Source: Rubricoccus marinus (lineage in GTDB: Bacteria > Bacteroidota > Rhodothermia > Rhodothermales > Rubricoccaceae). Taken from it: a stretch of 59,441 nt of DNA. The notes under the pieces are model-generated. The model saw only the letters and a list, made by a program, of their open reading frames with translations. It searched no databases and was not told the origin of the DNA. A program made the position numbers and the translations under genes. The DNA is taken from assembly GCF_002257665.1 (NCBI RefSeq), contig NZ_MQWB01000001.1:1156540-1215980 (forward strand), given 5' to 3'. The stretch's first letter is position 1. Every line of letters begins with the position of its first letter. This document shows, piece after piece, positions 43,773 to 51,793 of the stretch.

Positions 43773-44999
43773 ATGCGCGTCTTTCTGTTCCTCCTCTGTC
43801 TGCTTCCTTTCGTCGTGGGGCCTTCTGCGAGTGCCCAGACGGATTCGCTTGCAGCAGCGGACCAGGCTCGCCTTGACGCGCTGATTGGAGCTCCCGACGT
43901 TGAAGGGCTGCGGTCATGGCAGCGGGAGGGGGACGCTCCAGATGACGTGGGCGCGCTCTTGGAGCGCGTCGATGCGCGGACGGAGGCCGGTTCTGCGGCG
44001 GTCAAGACGTACGTGCTCCAGCAGGTGCGGGTGGGCGCGTCATACACCGAAGCGCTTGCAGGCCCAACCGCCGTCCGGCTCTACCAGCGCTTTCTCGAAC
44101 TCGCGGAAGCCGAGGACTACAACGAGGCACTGGTGTACATCGAGGCCTCGCGGTACTTCCTGGTTCGGCACACCCGAAGCGTGACGGCGATTCTGGACGC
44201 GGCCCAACAAAACGTGTTCGACCTCTTGCAAGACGGTCAGTACGTGGCCGCGCGCTCGGCCCTGAACGCCGTCGAGCAGTACATGGGTAGCCGCCACCCG
44301 GATCACCGCCCGTTTATCGACAGGCTCAGCACGCAGCGCGTGATCGCAGATGCCCGACTGGAGGACGGGGAGCGCCGCGTCTCGCGCTACGAGCGAAACG
44401 AGCCCGCCATCCGGCGTGCAGGGGGCTCGGTCAAGCTCGGTGTGGCCACGCGCTCCGCGCCGGGGTCGGTTAGCCTCGCGTCAGCCGGGGGGAATCTCGA
44501 TTTCGATGGGTTCGAAGGCGGCGTCACCCTCTCGGTAAACCCCGAGGGGTTCGTCTTCCTGACCCCACGCATCGCGCTCGGCCTCGGCGGTGAACTCACC
44601 CGGGCGACGTTCGAGAACCGCGGATCGTCGGACCCCTTCCAACTCGACATCCCGATGGAGACGACGTCGATCTATGGGATGGCTCGCTACATGCTCCGGA
44701 CGACGGTCGGAGTGAGGCCTTACCTGCAGGCGGGCGTTGGGCAGTTGCGCTCCCGTCGGCGTCGAGCCTCGGGGACGTACATCAGTAGAACCACCGGCGG
44801 ACCGCTGCCCTTTACGATCCCGGAGCGGAGCGAGGTGGGCATTCAAGTGAGAGCAGCGCTGGGATTGGACTACGTAACGTGCGCGTCGTGTCCGATCTCT
44901 CTGGGAGGAGAGTTCGCCGTTCTCCGCAACTCCACCGATGACGCCCTGGTCTCACCGTGGCAAAGCGGCTTCGGCTTCCGCGCCGCGTACTCGTTCTAG
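43773..44999 (+). CDS. Secreted protein with C-terminal outer-membrane barrel, unknown function
   Basis: 408 residues from ATG at 43773, with signal peptide [22 protein letters not shown]. Residues about 25-200 are helical ([33 protein letters not shown]), perhaps a TPR-like unit. Residues about 205-408 form a small barrel of the OmpW/outer-membrane protein beta-barrel kind ([48 protein letters not shown]), ending FRAAYSF with the terminal Phe of barrels. There is no decamer in its 1.2 kb although the palindrome follows 3 bases after the stop, so the gene may be a recent arrival or under different constraint. Confidence 0.65.
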   Translation: MRVFLFLLCLLPFVVGPSASAQTDSLAAADQARLDALIGAPDVEGLRSWQREGDAPDDVGALLERVDARTEAGSAAVKTYVLQQVRVGASYTEALAGPTAVRLYQRFLELAEAEDYNEALVYIEASRYFLVRHTRSVTAILDAAQQNVFDLLQDGQYVAARSALNAVEQYMGSRHPDHRPFIDRLSTQRVIADARLEDGERRVSRYERNEPAIRRAGGSVKLGVATRSAPGSVSLASAGGNLDFDGFEGGVTLSVNPEGFVFLTPRIALGLGGELTRATFENRGSSDPFQLDIPMETTSIYGMARYMLRTTVGVRPYLQAGVGQLRSRRRRASGTYISRTTGGPLPFTIPERSEVGIQVRAALGLDYVTCASCPISLGGEFAVLRNSTDDALVSPWQSGFGFRAAYSF

Positions 45000-45002
45000 G
45001 CG

Positions 45003-45020
45003 GCCTCTGGCGCCAGAGGC
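45003..45020. repeat. 18-base decamer palindrome behind a stop codon
   Basis: Perfect palindrome starting 3 bases after the stop codon at 44999 of the barrel protein gene and about 80 bases before the methyltransferase start. Probable terminator. Confidence 0.7.
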
Positions 45021-45099
45021 GGGCCCAGTGTTAACCCGAGAGACCTTGTACGTCTCGGCCTCTAGCGCGAGTGGGGTCGCTCTCGCCGACACAGTCTCC

Positions 45100-45702
45100 A
45101 TGCGTGAGTACGACGAGATCGCCGGCTGGTATGCCCGCGTCCGCGATGCAAACGTGGGTGCGGTCGATGTGCTCAGCTTTGCGCGCCGCCTCCCGCCAGA
45201 GGCCCGCGTCCTCGACCTCGGCTGCGGCGACGGCGTCCCGGTCTCGCAGCTCTTGCTCCGCGAGGGCTTCGAGGTCATCGGGCTCGATAGCTCGGCGGAG
45301 ATGATCGCGCGCTTCCGGGCGCGCTTCCCCGACGTCACCGTTCGACGCGAGAGGGCGCAAGAGGCCACGTTCGCAGCCGGGGCGTTCAACGGTGTGGTGG
45401 CGTGGGGCATGCTGTTCCATCTCTCGCCAGAGGACCAGCGCGCCACGATTGAGAAGGTCTCCGGGTGGCTGGCCTCTGGCGGGCGGTTTCTGTTCACGTC
45501 AGGCGGCGAGGCGGGCGAGATTGAGGGCGAGATGGACGGGGTGCGGTTTCGCTACATCTCGCTCGGCGTGGATGGGTACCGCGAGGCCCTCGAACGCACC
45601 GGAATGCACCTGGAACGTGAGTACCGCGACGCGTGGGACAACCACGTGTACCTCGCGGTGAAACCGCTCGCGCCAGAGGCCTCCGGCGCGCAGGGTGCGT
45701 AG
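45100..45702 (+). CDS. SAM-dependent class I methyltransferase
   Basis: 200 residues from ATG at 45100 (MREYDEIAGWYARVR). Motif I is VLDLGCGDGVPVSQLL (about 42-57), the acidic residue after strand 2 is in VIGLDSSAEM, and the motif IV region is GVVAWGMLFHLSPEDQ. This is a methyltransferase-11/25 type enzyme of small-molecule class. Substrate cannot be inferred. An in-frame upstream extension overlaps the palindrome and the preceding gene and is not used. The C-terminal tail (PLAPEASGAQGA) is decamer-encoded. Confidence 0.85.
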   Translation: MREYDEIAGWYARVRDANVGAVDVLSFARRLPPEARVLDLGCGDGVPVSQLLLREGFEVIGLDSSAEMIARFRARFPDVTVRRERAQEATFAAGAFNGVVAWGMLFHLSPEDQRATIEKVSGWLASGGRFLFTSGGEAGEIEGEMDGVRFRYISLGVDGYREALERTGMHLEREYRDAWDNHVYLAVKPLAPEASGAQGA

Positions 45703-45757
45703 AAACCGCGCCGCCGCTCGCGCCGTGCCATTCCTCCCCAGCGGATGAGCCGCTTCC

Positions 45758-46876
45758 ATGATGATGACTGTTCGCCCGTTCATTTCGGCTGCTCTGATGT
45801 GCCTCGCTGCGGCGACCACGCAGGCGCAGTCTCCAGAGCCCCTAGCGCCGGGAGCCATCGAGGCGATCCGCACGCCGAGCGAGACGCACCCCCGCGTCTA
45901 TGCCGCCGGACTGTCTGCAGACGGGGAACGGGTGGCGGGCGTGGCGAACGTGGACGACCTGCTCTCAACCGACTGGCCCCCGGCCGAGTCGAGGCCGTTT
46001 CTGTGGACCGCTGGCGAGCCCGCTCAGATGGTCGCGGCGCCGGATTCGCTCGGCCTCATCCGCGCCGGTACGGAGACGGCGCTGTCCGCCGACGGGTCCG
46101 TGGTCGTGGGATCGGTGCTGCTCGTGAACCCCGATCCTCTGGCGGGACCGATGCGGATGCGTGCGTTTCGGTGGAGCGAGGGCGGTGGGTCCTCGTGGCT
46201 CCCGACGCCAGAGGCCGCTCAGTCCTACGCGCGGGCGGCCTCTGGCGACGGATCGGTCGTCCTGGGGCGCATCGCGCCTCGGTCGCCAGAGGCGAGCCGG
46301 GAAGTCCTCTGGCGAGACGGCCGGGAGGCGGCCACGATCCCTCCGCTCGAAGGGCACGCGCGCGCGGTGGCGCGCGACCTCTCGCGGGACGGCTCGGTCG
46401 TCGTCGGAGCGAGCCTGCCGACGGGTGGCTTCGACAGGGCCGCGTTCCGGTGGACCGCCGAGACGGGCTCGGTACCGATTCCCGGACTGGAGGGCTTCAG
46501 CACGTCCGAAGCGAACGCCGTGTCTGCCGACGGGCGCGTCGTGGTGGGGTACGCGTACGACGGGTCGCTCGCAAACATCTCGGAGGCCGTCGCCTTCCGG
46601 TGGTCCGAAAAAGATGGCCTCACGTTTCTGGGCGAGTGGATCGCCCGCGACGTGTCTGCGGACGGCTCGACGGTCGTCGGGTCGTATCAAACAGCCCTGG
46701 CGGTAGTCTGGACGCCAGAGGCCGGGGTGCGCTTTGCCCGCGACGTGTTCGACGCCGACGGGTGGTGGCTGATGTCCATCGACGCCGTCTCGGCCGATGG
46801 CCTGTTTGTCCTCGGCGGCGGCGAGACGCCCGACGGCACCGAGACGGCATGGCGGGGCCGGATGCCCGCCGAGTAG
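45758..46876 (+). CDS. Secreted HAF-repeat protein
   Basis: 372 residues with a signal peptide ending TTQAQ (three ATG codons in a row at 45758 leave the exact start open). The mature protein is a tandem array of about seven units with the HAF pattern: VSADGSVVVGS or a variant, then AFRWSEGGG and L, for example ALSADGSVVVGSVLL, DLSRDGSVVVGASLPTGGFDRAAFRWT, AVSADGRVVVGYAYDGS and DVSADGSTVVGSYQ. Such repeats probably form a beta-propeller. Secreted or periplasmic; ligand unknown. Its stop codon is followed at once by the 18-base palindrome. Confidence 0.75.
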   Translation: MMMTVRPFISAALMCLAAATTQAQSPEPLAPGAIEAIRTPSETHPRVYAAGLSADGERVAGVANVDDLLSTDWPPAESRPFLWTAGEPAQMVAAPDSLGLIRAGTETALSADGSVVVGSVLLVNPDPLAGPMRMRAFRWSEGGGSSWLPTPEAAQSYARAASGDGSVVLGRIAPRSPEASREVLWRDGREAATIPPLEGHARAVARDLSRDGSVVVGASLPTGGFDRAAFRWTAETGSVPIPGLEGFSTSEANAVSADGRVVVGYAYDGSLANISEAVAFRWSEKDGLTFLGEWIARDVSADGSTVVGSYQTALAVVWTPEAGVRFARDVFDADGWWLMSIDAVSADGLFVLGGGETPDGTETAWRGRMPAE

Positions 46877-46894
46877 GCCTCTGGCGCCAGAGGC
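46877..46894. repeat. 18-base decamer palindrome exactly filling a convergent gap
   Basis: The palindrome starts at the base after the TAG of the HAF-repeat gene (46874-46876), and its last base is the first base of the stop codon of the opposite LptF/G gene (46894-46896). It is therefore the whole intergenic space and a likely two-way terminator. Confidence 0.8.
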
Positions 46895-48384
46895 TAGCCT
46901 TTGCGACGCTTTGCCAGTCCCGCAAGCGTAGCGATAGGGTCGCGCCACGCCGGGTCCCGGGCCTCTCGCGCGACGAGGTAGGCGCCGATGATGCCGATGA
47001 TGACGTTCGCCGCCCACATGCCCAGCCACGGCGGGAGCAGCCCGCGGTCGGCCAGCTTCTCGCCTTGCACGAGCGAGATCCAGTAGAAGAGGAAGATGAA
47101 GACGGACAGCGTGGCGATCACGCCGACGCCCGCGCGCGGGATCGCGAGGCCGAGCGGAACGCCGACGAGCACGAAGACGAGGCAGGCCAGCGCGATGGAG
47201 TTCTTCTTGTACACCTCCACCCGGTAGCGGTCGGCCCGCTGGCGCTCCCACTGCGCGGACGATGCCGCCGCCTCGGCCGTGCTCCGCACCTCGCGCGTGC
47301 GGTCCTGCGCCAGCGCCACCACCGAGCGGCGCGTCTGCGCGTCCAAGCCGGCCAGGAGCGGCGCCTCGCCTGAGGCAACCGGCGATCCCGCCTCTGGCGC
47401 CGTGCGCTCGAGGTCTTGGGGAGACCGGTCGCGGAACGCGTACGCCTCTGGCGAGACGGCGCCAGAGGCCAGGAGCGAATCGAGGCCGGGCGCGCCGGAG
47501 GCGACGGGCCGGCCGAGCCGGAGAGCCGTAGCGCGGGCGGAGTCGGCGCGGACCCGGACCTGGGCGTCCAGCGAGTCGATCACGGCGAGCATCTCGCTCG
47601 TCAGCATCGTGCGGTCGGACCGGGCGCCAGAGGCCTCGTCGCGGCGCTCGAAGCCGAGCGAGCCGAGGTCGAAGGCGACGCGGTGGCGGTCAAAGGCGAG
47701 GCGCTCGTAGCGGTCCTCGCCGCCTCCGCGCTTGGCGTGGGCCTGACCGTTCTCGAGCAGGAGGGTAAGCCGCTGGCCGCCGTACTCGCGCTGGATCGTG
47801 GCGCGCTCAGCCGCGAGGACGGTCTGCCCGCCGCCAGAGGTCCGGCCCTCCACGACGGTCACGCCGACGAGCACGCCGGTGGAGTCTGGCGGGATGGCGT
47901 CGGCGCGGATCGCGTAGCCGTCTACGCCGGTGTAGAACACGCCGGGCTCCAGCGCGAAGGCCGGGCGCGCGGTGCTGATGTCGCGCCAGAGGGCGTTCAT
48001 GCGGTAGTTCGCCTCGGGCAGGAGGATGTTGTTGAACACGCCCATGCCGAGCACGAGAAAGACGCCCACGAGCGCCGCCGGCCACGCCAGCCGCCACAGC
48101 GGCACACCCGCACTCTTGACGACGAGGTAGGCGCGGCTCTCGGCCAGCTTCCCGAACGCCGCGAGCTGCGCGATCAGCCACGCCATTGGGACGGCCAGCG
48201 TCACCATGTACGCGAGGCTGTACGCGATCAACTCCGCCATCGCGCCGAACGGCAGCCCGCGCCCCACCAACTCCGGCAGCCACTTGATGAGGAACTGCAT
48301 CAGGAGCAGAAACATCAGCGTGCCGAACGCTGCGAAAAACGGCAGCGGCAGCGCGCGGAGAATGGCCCAATGCAGGCGCTTCAC
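46894..48384 (-). CDS. LptF/LptG family lipopolysaccharide export permease
   Basis: 496 residues from GTG at 48384 (then KRLHWAILRALPLPFFAAFGTLMFLLLMQFL, the family N-terminus). Six membrane helices are arranged three before and three after a large periplasmic domain, as in LptF and LptG. The last helices contain KKNSIALACLVFVLVGVPLGLAIPRAGVG. With LptB these proteins extract lipopolysaccharide from the inner membrane. The periplasmic part is about 100 residues longer than usual, and the extra piece (about residues 240-360) consists largely of decamer-encoded Ala-Ser-Gly and Pro-Glu-Ala segments plus a probable helix. The single gene suggests that a partner lies elsewhere. Confidence 0.88.
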   Translation of the reverse strand: MKRLHWAILRALPLPFFAAFGTLMFLLLMQFLIKWLPELVGRGLPFGAMAELIAYSLAYMVTLAVPMAWLIAQLAAFGKLAESRAYLVVKSAGVPLWRLAWPAALVGVFLVLGMGVFNNILLPEANYRMNALWRDISTARPAFALEPGVFYTGVDGYAIRADAIPPDSTGVLVGVTVVEGRTSGGGQTVLAAERATIQREYGGQRLTLLLENGQAHAKRGGGEDRYERLAFDRHRVAFDLGSLGFERRDEASGARSDRTMLTSEMLAVIDSLDAQVRVRADSARATALRLGRPVASGAPGLDSLLASGAVSPEAYAFRDRSPQDLERTAPEAGSPVASGEAPLLAGLDAQTRRSVVALAQDRTREVRSTAEAAASSAQWERQRADRYRVEVYKKNSIALACLVFVLVGVPLGLAIPRAGVGVIATLSVFIFLFYWISLVQGEKLADRGLLPPWLGMWAANVIIGIIGAYLVAREARDPAWRDPIATLAGLAKRRKG

Positions 48385-48525
48385 GGTGGGGAGGGGGGAC
48401 GGCGGAAGATCGCCTCTGGCGGACCGGCGGGCGGCCCCTCGCGCCAGAGGCGCGGGAGAACCGGGCGGGCGCAAGGCCTTCGTGCGCGCGCCCCGACGGG
48501 CTTGCCTCTGGCGCCGGCGGCCCTG

Positions 48526-49644
48526 CTACGGCACGAACGTCTGGACCGGGCTCGTGCGCGTGCGCGTGCGTGAGACGTGGAGGTCCGGGAACGCGCCCGC
48601 GATGTGCTCGGCGAGAAGGCGCTCCGTGACCCACTCCGTCTCGTAATGCCCCGCGTCGATCAGCGCCATGCGCGAGCGGCCTCTGGCGTCGAGCGGCTCG
48701 AAAAAGCGGTGGTAGGTGACGTCGCCGGTGACGAAGGCATCGGCGCCAGAGGCGAGGGCGGCGCCGAAAAAGCTCATGCCGGAGCCGCCGCAGACGGCCA
48801 CGCGCGAGATCATGGCCTCGGGCGCGGCAGAATACCGGAGCACCTCGGCCTCGGTCCCGCTCGCGACGCGCGCGAGAAAGGCGTCCAGCGCCAGAGGCTC
48901 GGGCAGCGTGCCGACGGCGCCGTAGCCGATCGTCCGGGAGCTTTGCTCGATGGCGTACACGTCGTAGGCGACCTCCTCGTACGGGTGTGCCTCCTTCATC
49001 GCGCGCACGACGGCCCCCAGCGTCCAGCGCTCCACGAGCACCTCGATCCGCACCTCGGGCTCCACGTGCACCTCGCCTCTGGCGCCGACGTGCGGCGTCG
49101 CGGCGGCGGTCGCTCGGAAGCGCCCCTCGCCAGAGGCAGAAAACGAGCAGTCCTTGTAATCCCCGATCTGTCCCGCGCCGGCCTCGGCCATCGCTTTGCG
49201 GACGCCAGCGGCGTGCGTCTGAGGCGCGAACACGACGAGCTTTTTCAACATCCCGGCCTCTGGCGCGAGCGTGGTCACGCCTTGCAGCCCGAGGAGCCCC
49301 GCGAGCGCGAACGAGACGCCGCCAAACTGCGCGTCGAGGTTCGTGTGGATGGCGGCGAACGCGATGTTCTCCTGCGCGAGTCGGAACGCGAGTGCGGGCA
49401 CGAAGCCGTCCGGCACCAGCTTTGTGAGCGGCTTGAACAGCAGCGGGTGATGTGTCACGATCATCTCCGCGCCAGAGGCGACGGCCTCGTCGATCACCTC
49501 GGGCGTGAGGTCCAGCGCCACGATCACGCGCGTGACTTCGCGTGACGGGTCGCCCACCTGGAGCCCGACGTTGTCGAAGTCGGCTTTCTGCGCCTCTGGC
49601 GCCCAGCGGTTGAGGGAGGCGACGATGTCGGCGGCGGTAGGCAT
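48526..49644 (-). CDS. NIF3/YqfO-like dinuclear metal-centre protein
   Basis: 372 residues, the length of NIF3 proteins with an inserted PII/CutA-like domain. The N-terminal part has ADFDNVGLQVGD and MIVTHHPLLFKPL with the paired His metal ligands. The insert (about 130-235) ends WTLGAVVRAMKEAHPYEEVAYDVY, and the C-terminal part has VAVCGGSGMSFFGAALASGADAFVTGD and DAGHYETEWV with further ligands. Members form hexamers; activity is debated (GTP cyclohydrolase I type 2 annotations are doubtful). It is upstream of the LptF/G gene on the same strand with a 141-base gap containing decamers. Confidence 0.93.
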   Translation of the reverse strand: MPTAADIVASLNRWAPEAQKADFDNVGLQVGDPSREVTRVIVALDLTPEVIDEAVASGAEMIVTHHPLLFKPLTKLVPDGFVPALAFRLAQENIAFAAIHTNLDAQFGGVSFALAGLLGLQGVTTLAPEAGMLKKLVVFAPQTHAAGVRKAMAEAGAGQIGDYKDCSFSASGEGRFRATAAATPHVGARGEVHVEPEVRIEVLVERWTLGAVVRAMKEAHPYEEVAYDVYAIEQSSRTIGYGAVGTLPEPLALDAFLARVASGTEAEVLRYSAAPEAMISRVAVCGGSGMSFFGAALASGADAFVTGDVTYHRFFEPLDARGRSRMALIDAGHYETEWVTERLLAEHIAGAFPDLHVSRTRTRTSPVQTFVP

Positions 49645-49675
49645 TGAGTTCCGAGTTCCGAGGTTGCGGGCGTGG

Positions 49676-49693
49676 CGCCAGAGGCCTCTGGCG
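49676..49693. repeat. Decamer pair in reverse order (CGCCAGAGGCCTCTGGCG)
   Basis: The other possible 18-base palindrome of two decamers, joined at their GGC ends rather than at the GCG ends. It lies between the MFS transporter gene (ends 49723) and the NIF3 gene (starts 49644), both minus strand, in the terminator position of the former. Confidence 0.65.
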
Positions 49694-49722
49694 ATGGCGT
49701 GGGTGGGGGCCTGCGCCAGGGG

Positions 49723-51036
49723 CTAGAGCGCGGGCGTCGCCTGGGGGCTCGCGGAGGCGACGCGGAGCGCCGCGCCTTCCTGCTCGTTCACGCGCAGCAG
49801 GAAAAAGGCGCCGATGGCGAACAAGCCCAACACGGCGGCGATCCCGGCACGCGGCGTGCCGAATGCGGCGGTCAGCACACCGAACAGGACGGGGCCAATA
49901 AAGGCTGTGGCTTTGCCGGAGAAGGCAAAAAAGCCGTAGAACTCCGTCTCCTTGTCGTGCGGCACGAACCGGCCGAGCAGCGAGCGGCTGGCCGCTTGGT
50001 TGGGGCCGCTGGCGACGCCGATCAGCACGCCCGCGCCCCACAGCCACGCCCGCGATGGGCCGAGCACCGCGATCAGCGTCGCCACGCACAGGATGCCGAG
50101 CGAGATGAAGATGGTCGTCTTGCCGCCCAACTTGTCGTCCACGAAGCCAAAGCTAAACGCGCCGATGCCGGCTGCGACGTTGAGCACGATCCCGAAAAGG
50201 AGGATGTCGCTCTCGGAGAAGCCATAGGCCGTCGCGGCGAAGATGCCGCCCATGGCGAAGACCGTGACCAGTCCGTCGTTGTAGAACAGCCGCGCGAGGA
50301 GCAGGCGGATTACCTGGCGGTAGCGGCGGATCTCGACAAACGTGTTCTTGAGTTCGCCGAACGTCGTGGCAATCAGGCCGCGCTCGCTCGGGGCGGCCTC
50401 CGCTTTGGGCTCGCGGAGGTACAGGAACGCCGGGATGGAGAACAGCGCGAACCACCCCGCGACGAGGAGGTTGGTCACGCGGACATGCTCCCCCGTGTCC
50501 TTGTCTAGGCCGAACGGCGCCACCTCGGGCATGACGAGCGCGAGCGCGAGCGCCATGCACAGCAGCCCGCCCGCGTATCCCAGCGCCCACGCCCACCCGG
50601 AGATGCGGCCGATCTTGTCCTCTGGCGCGATCTCGGGCAGGAACGCGTTGTAAAACACCTGTCCCACCTCGAAGGCGACGTTGGCGATCACGACCAGCAC
50701 GATGGCCATCCATACGTCGCCGCGTTGGGGGAAGAACAACAGCGCCGTTGTGCCGACGCAGATCACCGTCGTGATGAACAGCGCGCGTTTGCGCGTGCCC
50801 GTCCGGTCCGCCATCGCGCCTAAGAGAGGGGAGAGGAGCGCGACGAGAATCGCCGTCGGCGTCACCACGCCGAGCGACCACAGCGTCGTCCCCGTGGTCT
50901 CGTCCGGCGCGACTCCCTTGACGAAGAACGTCGCGTAGATGAACGTGATGACGAGCGTCGTAAACGCCGAGTTGGCGAAGTCGTAGAGCGCCCACGAACG
51001 GATCTGAGCGGTCTGCGAGGCGGGAGGACGGGCCAT
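49723..51036 (-). CDS. MFS transporter, UMF1/Atg22-like family
   Basis: 437 residues from ATG at 51036, with about 12 membrane helices. The first helix has WALYDFANSAFTTLVITFIYATFF, the hallmark of the UMF1 family (YD-ANSAF), and the loop between helices 2 and 3 is GAMADRTGTRKRAL. Other matches are FYNAFLPEIAPEDKIGRISGWAWALGYAGGLL and GPNQAASRSLLGRFVPHDKETEFYGFFAFSGKATAFIGP. These are probably amino acid or small-solute effluxers by analogy with yeast Atg22; substrate not known. Decamers are rare in the membrane parts. Confidence 0.92.
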   Translation of the reverse strand: MARPPASQTAQIRSWALYDFANSAFTTLVITFIYATFFVKGVAPDETTGTTLWSLGVVTPTAILVALLSPLLGAMADRTGTRKRALFITTVICVGTTALLFFPQRGDVWMAIVLVVIANVAFEVGQVFYNAFLPEIAPEDKIGRISGWAWALGYAGGLLCMALALALVMPEVAPFGLDKDTGEHVRVTNLLVAGWFALFSIPAFLYLREPKAEAAPSERGLIATTFGELKNTFVEIRRYRQVIRLLLARLFYNDGLVTVFAMGGIFAATAYGFSESDILLFGIVLNVAAGIGAFSFGFVDDKLGGKTTIFISLGILCVATLIAVLGPSRAWLWGAGVLIGVASGPNQAASRSLLGRFVPHDKETEFYGFFAFSGKATAFIGPVLFGVLTAAFGTPRAGIAAVLGLFAIGAFFLLRVNEQEGAALRVASASPQATPAL

Positions 51037-51095
51037 CGTGGAGGGCTGGGGTTCGGGCGAAGCTAGCGCCAGAGGCTGCTTTATCTTGCGGACCC

Positions 51096-51169
51096 GCCCC
51101 GGTAGCTCAGGTGGATAGAGCGACCCTCTCCTAAAGGGTAGGCCACAGGTTCGACTCCTGTCCGGGGCA
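51096..51169 (+). tRNA. tRNA-Arg (anticodon CCT)
   Basis: Full cloverleaf: acceptor GCCCCGG with CCGGGGC (51162-51168), D arm GCTC...GAGC, anticodon stem ACCCT/AGGGT around loop CTCCTAA giving anticodon CCT, T arm ACAGG/CCTGT around TTCGACT, discriminator A. CCA is not encoded. It reads AGG codons. A decamer lies about 20 bases upstream, and TATCTT (51082-51087) may be the -10. Confidence 0.97.
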
Positions 51170-51172
51170 CCC

Positions 51173-51208
51173 CGCCAGAGGCGCCTTCCGCGCACGCGGC
51201 CTCTGGCG
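51173..51208 (+). terminator. Decamer-pair hairpin after tRNA-Arg
   Basis: CGCCAGAGGC (51173-51182) and GCCTCTGGCG (51199-51208) form a 10-base stem with a 16-base loop, starting 4 bases after the tRNA. No T-run follows. Confidence 0.55.
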
Positions 51209-51236
51209 CCGATCACGCGCGACTGCTTCTCACTCC

Positions 51237-51746
51237 TTGCCTGCTGTGGACGACTTGCCTGCGTACCGCGAACTTCCACAAATCGTCGCCACGCAAGCAG
51301 AGCGGGTCCGGTTTAGATCAGGGGAGCTACTCCAGGAATGGGTTGATAAATACCCCTGGACCTTTGATCCGCACGAAGTAAGAACTGCCTTGAATCAGAG
51401 GACGGGGCATTTCTACGAATGGTTTTCGGCAGTCCACTTTTGCGAAACGATGGGTTGGAACTCTCTCATCGAGAGCTATCAGTGGAAGAACCAAACGTGG
51501 AAGCGCGGAGTGGTGAGCCGCCTCGGAGGCGACGACTTGCTTCGCTTCTTCGACACACAGCGGCGGCGCTATGGCATGCTTCACGCCCCAGACTTACTCG
51601 TCTTCGCACCCGACTTCTCGGACTACTTCTTTTGCGAAGTCAAAGGGCCCCGTGACCGGTTGCGTGATGTCCAAGTCCAGTATTTCGCTGAGGTCGCGAA
51701 GGTGAGCGGCAAGGAGATCGTGGTGCTGCCTGTAGATCTGATATAG
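51237..51746 (+). CDS. VRR-NUC / PD-(D/E)XK nuclease-like orphan protein
   Basis: 169 residues from TTG at 51237, or 166 from GTG at 51246. The C-terminal half has the nuclease pattern APDLLVFAPDFSDYFFCEVKGPRDRLRDVQVQYF, where PD, EVK and the following KGPRDRL-x-Q match the VRR-NUC fold active site (about residues 117-150). The N-terminal part is unfamiliar. The DNA is noticeably richer in A and T than its surroundings and has no decamer; codons such as ATA, AGA and TTA-type ones are more frequent. It lies alone 68 bases after tRNA-Arg, a common integration site, so acquisition by transfer is likely. Its target is unknown; such lone nucleases may act in phage defence or repair. Confidence 0.65.
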   Translation: MPAVDDLPAYRELPQIVATQAERVRFRSGELLQEWVDKYPWTFDPHEVRTALNQRTGHFYEWFSAVHFCETMGWNSLIESYQWKNQTWKRGVVSRLGGDDLLRFFDTQRRRYGMLHAPDLLVFAPDFSDYFFCEVKGPRDRLRDVQVQYFAEVAKVSGKEIVVLPVDLI

Positions 51747-51793
51747 CGCCCTCATTCGATTCTGATTTATGACTCTAGTGCTCCCGCGAGACT

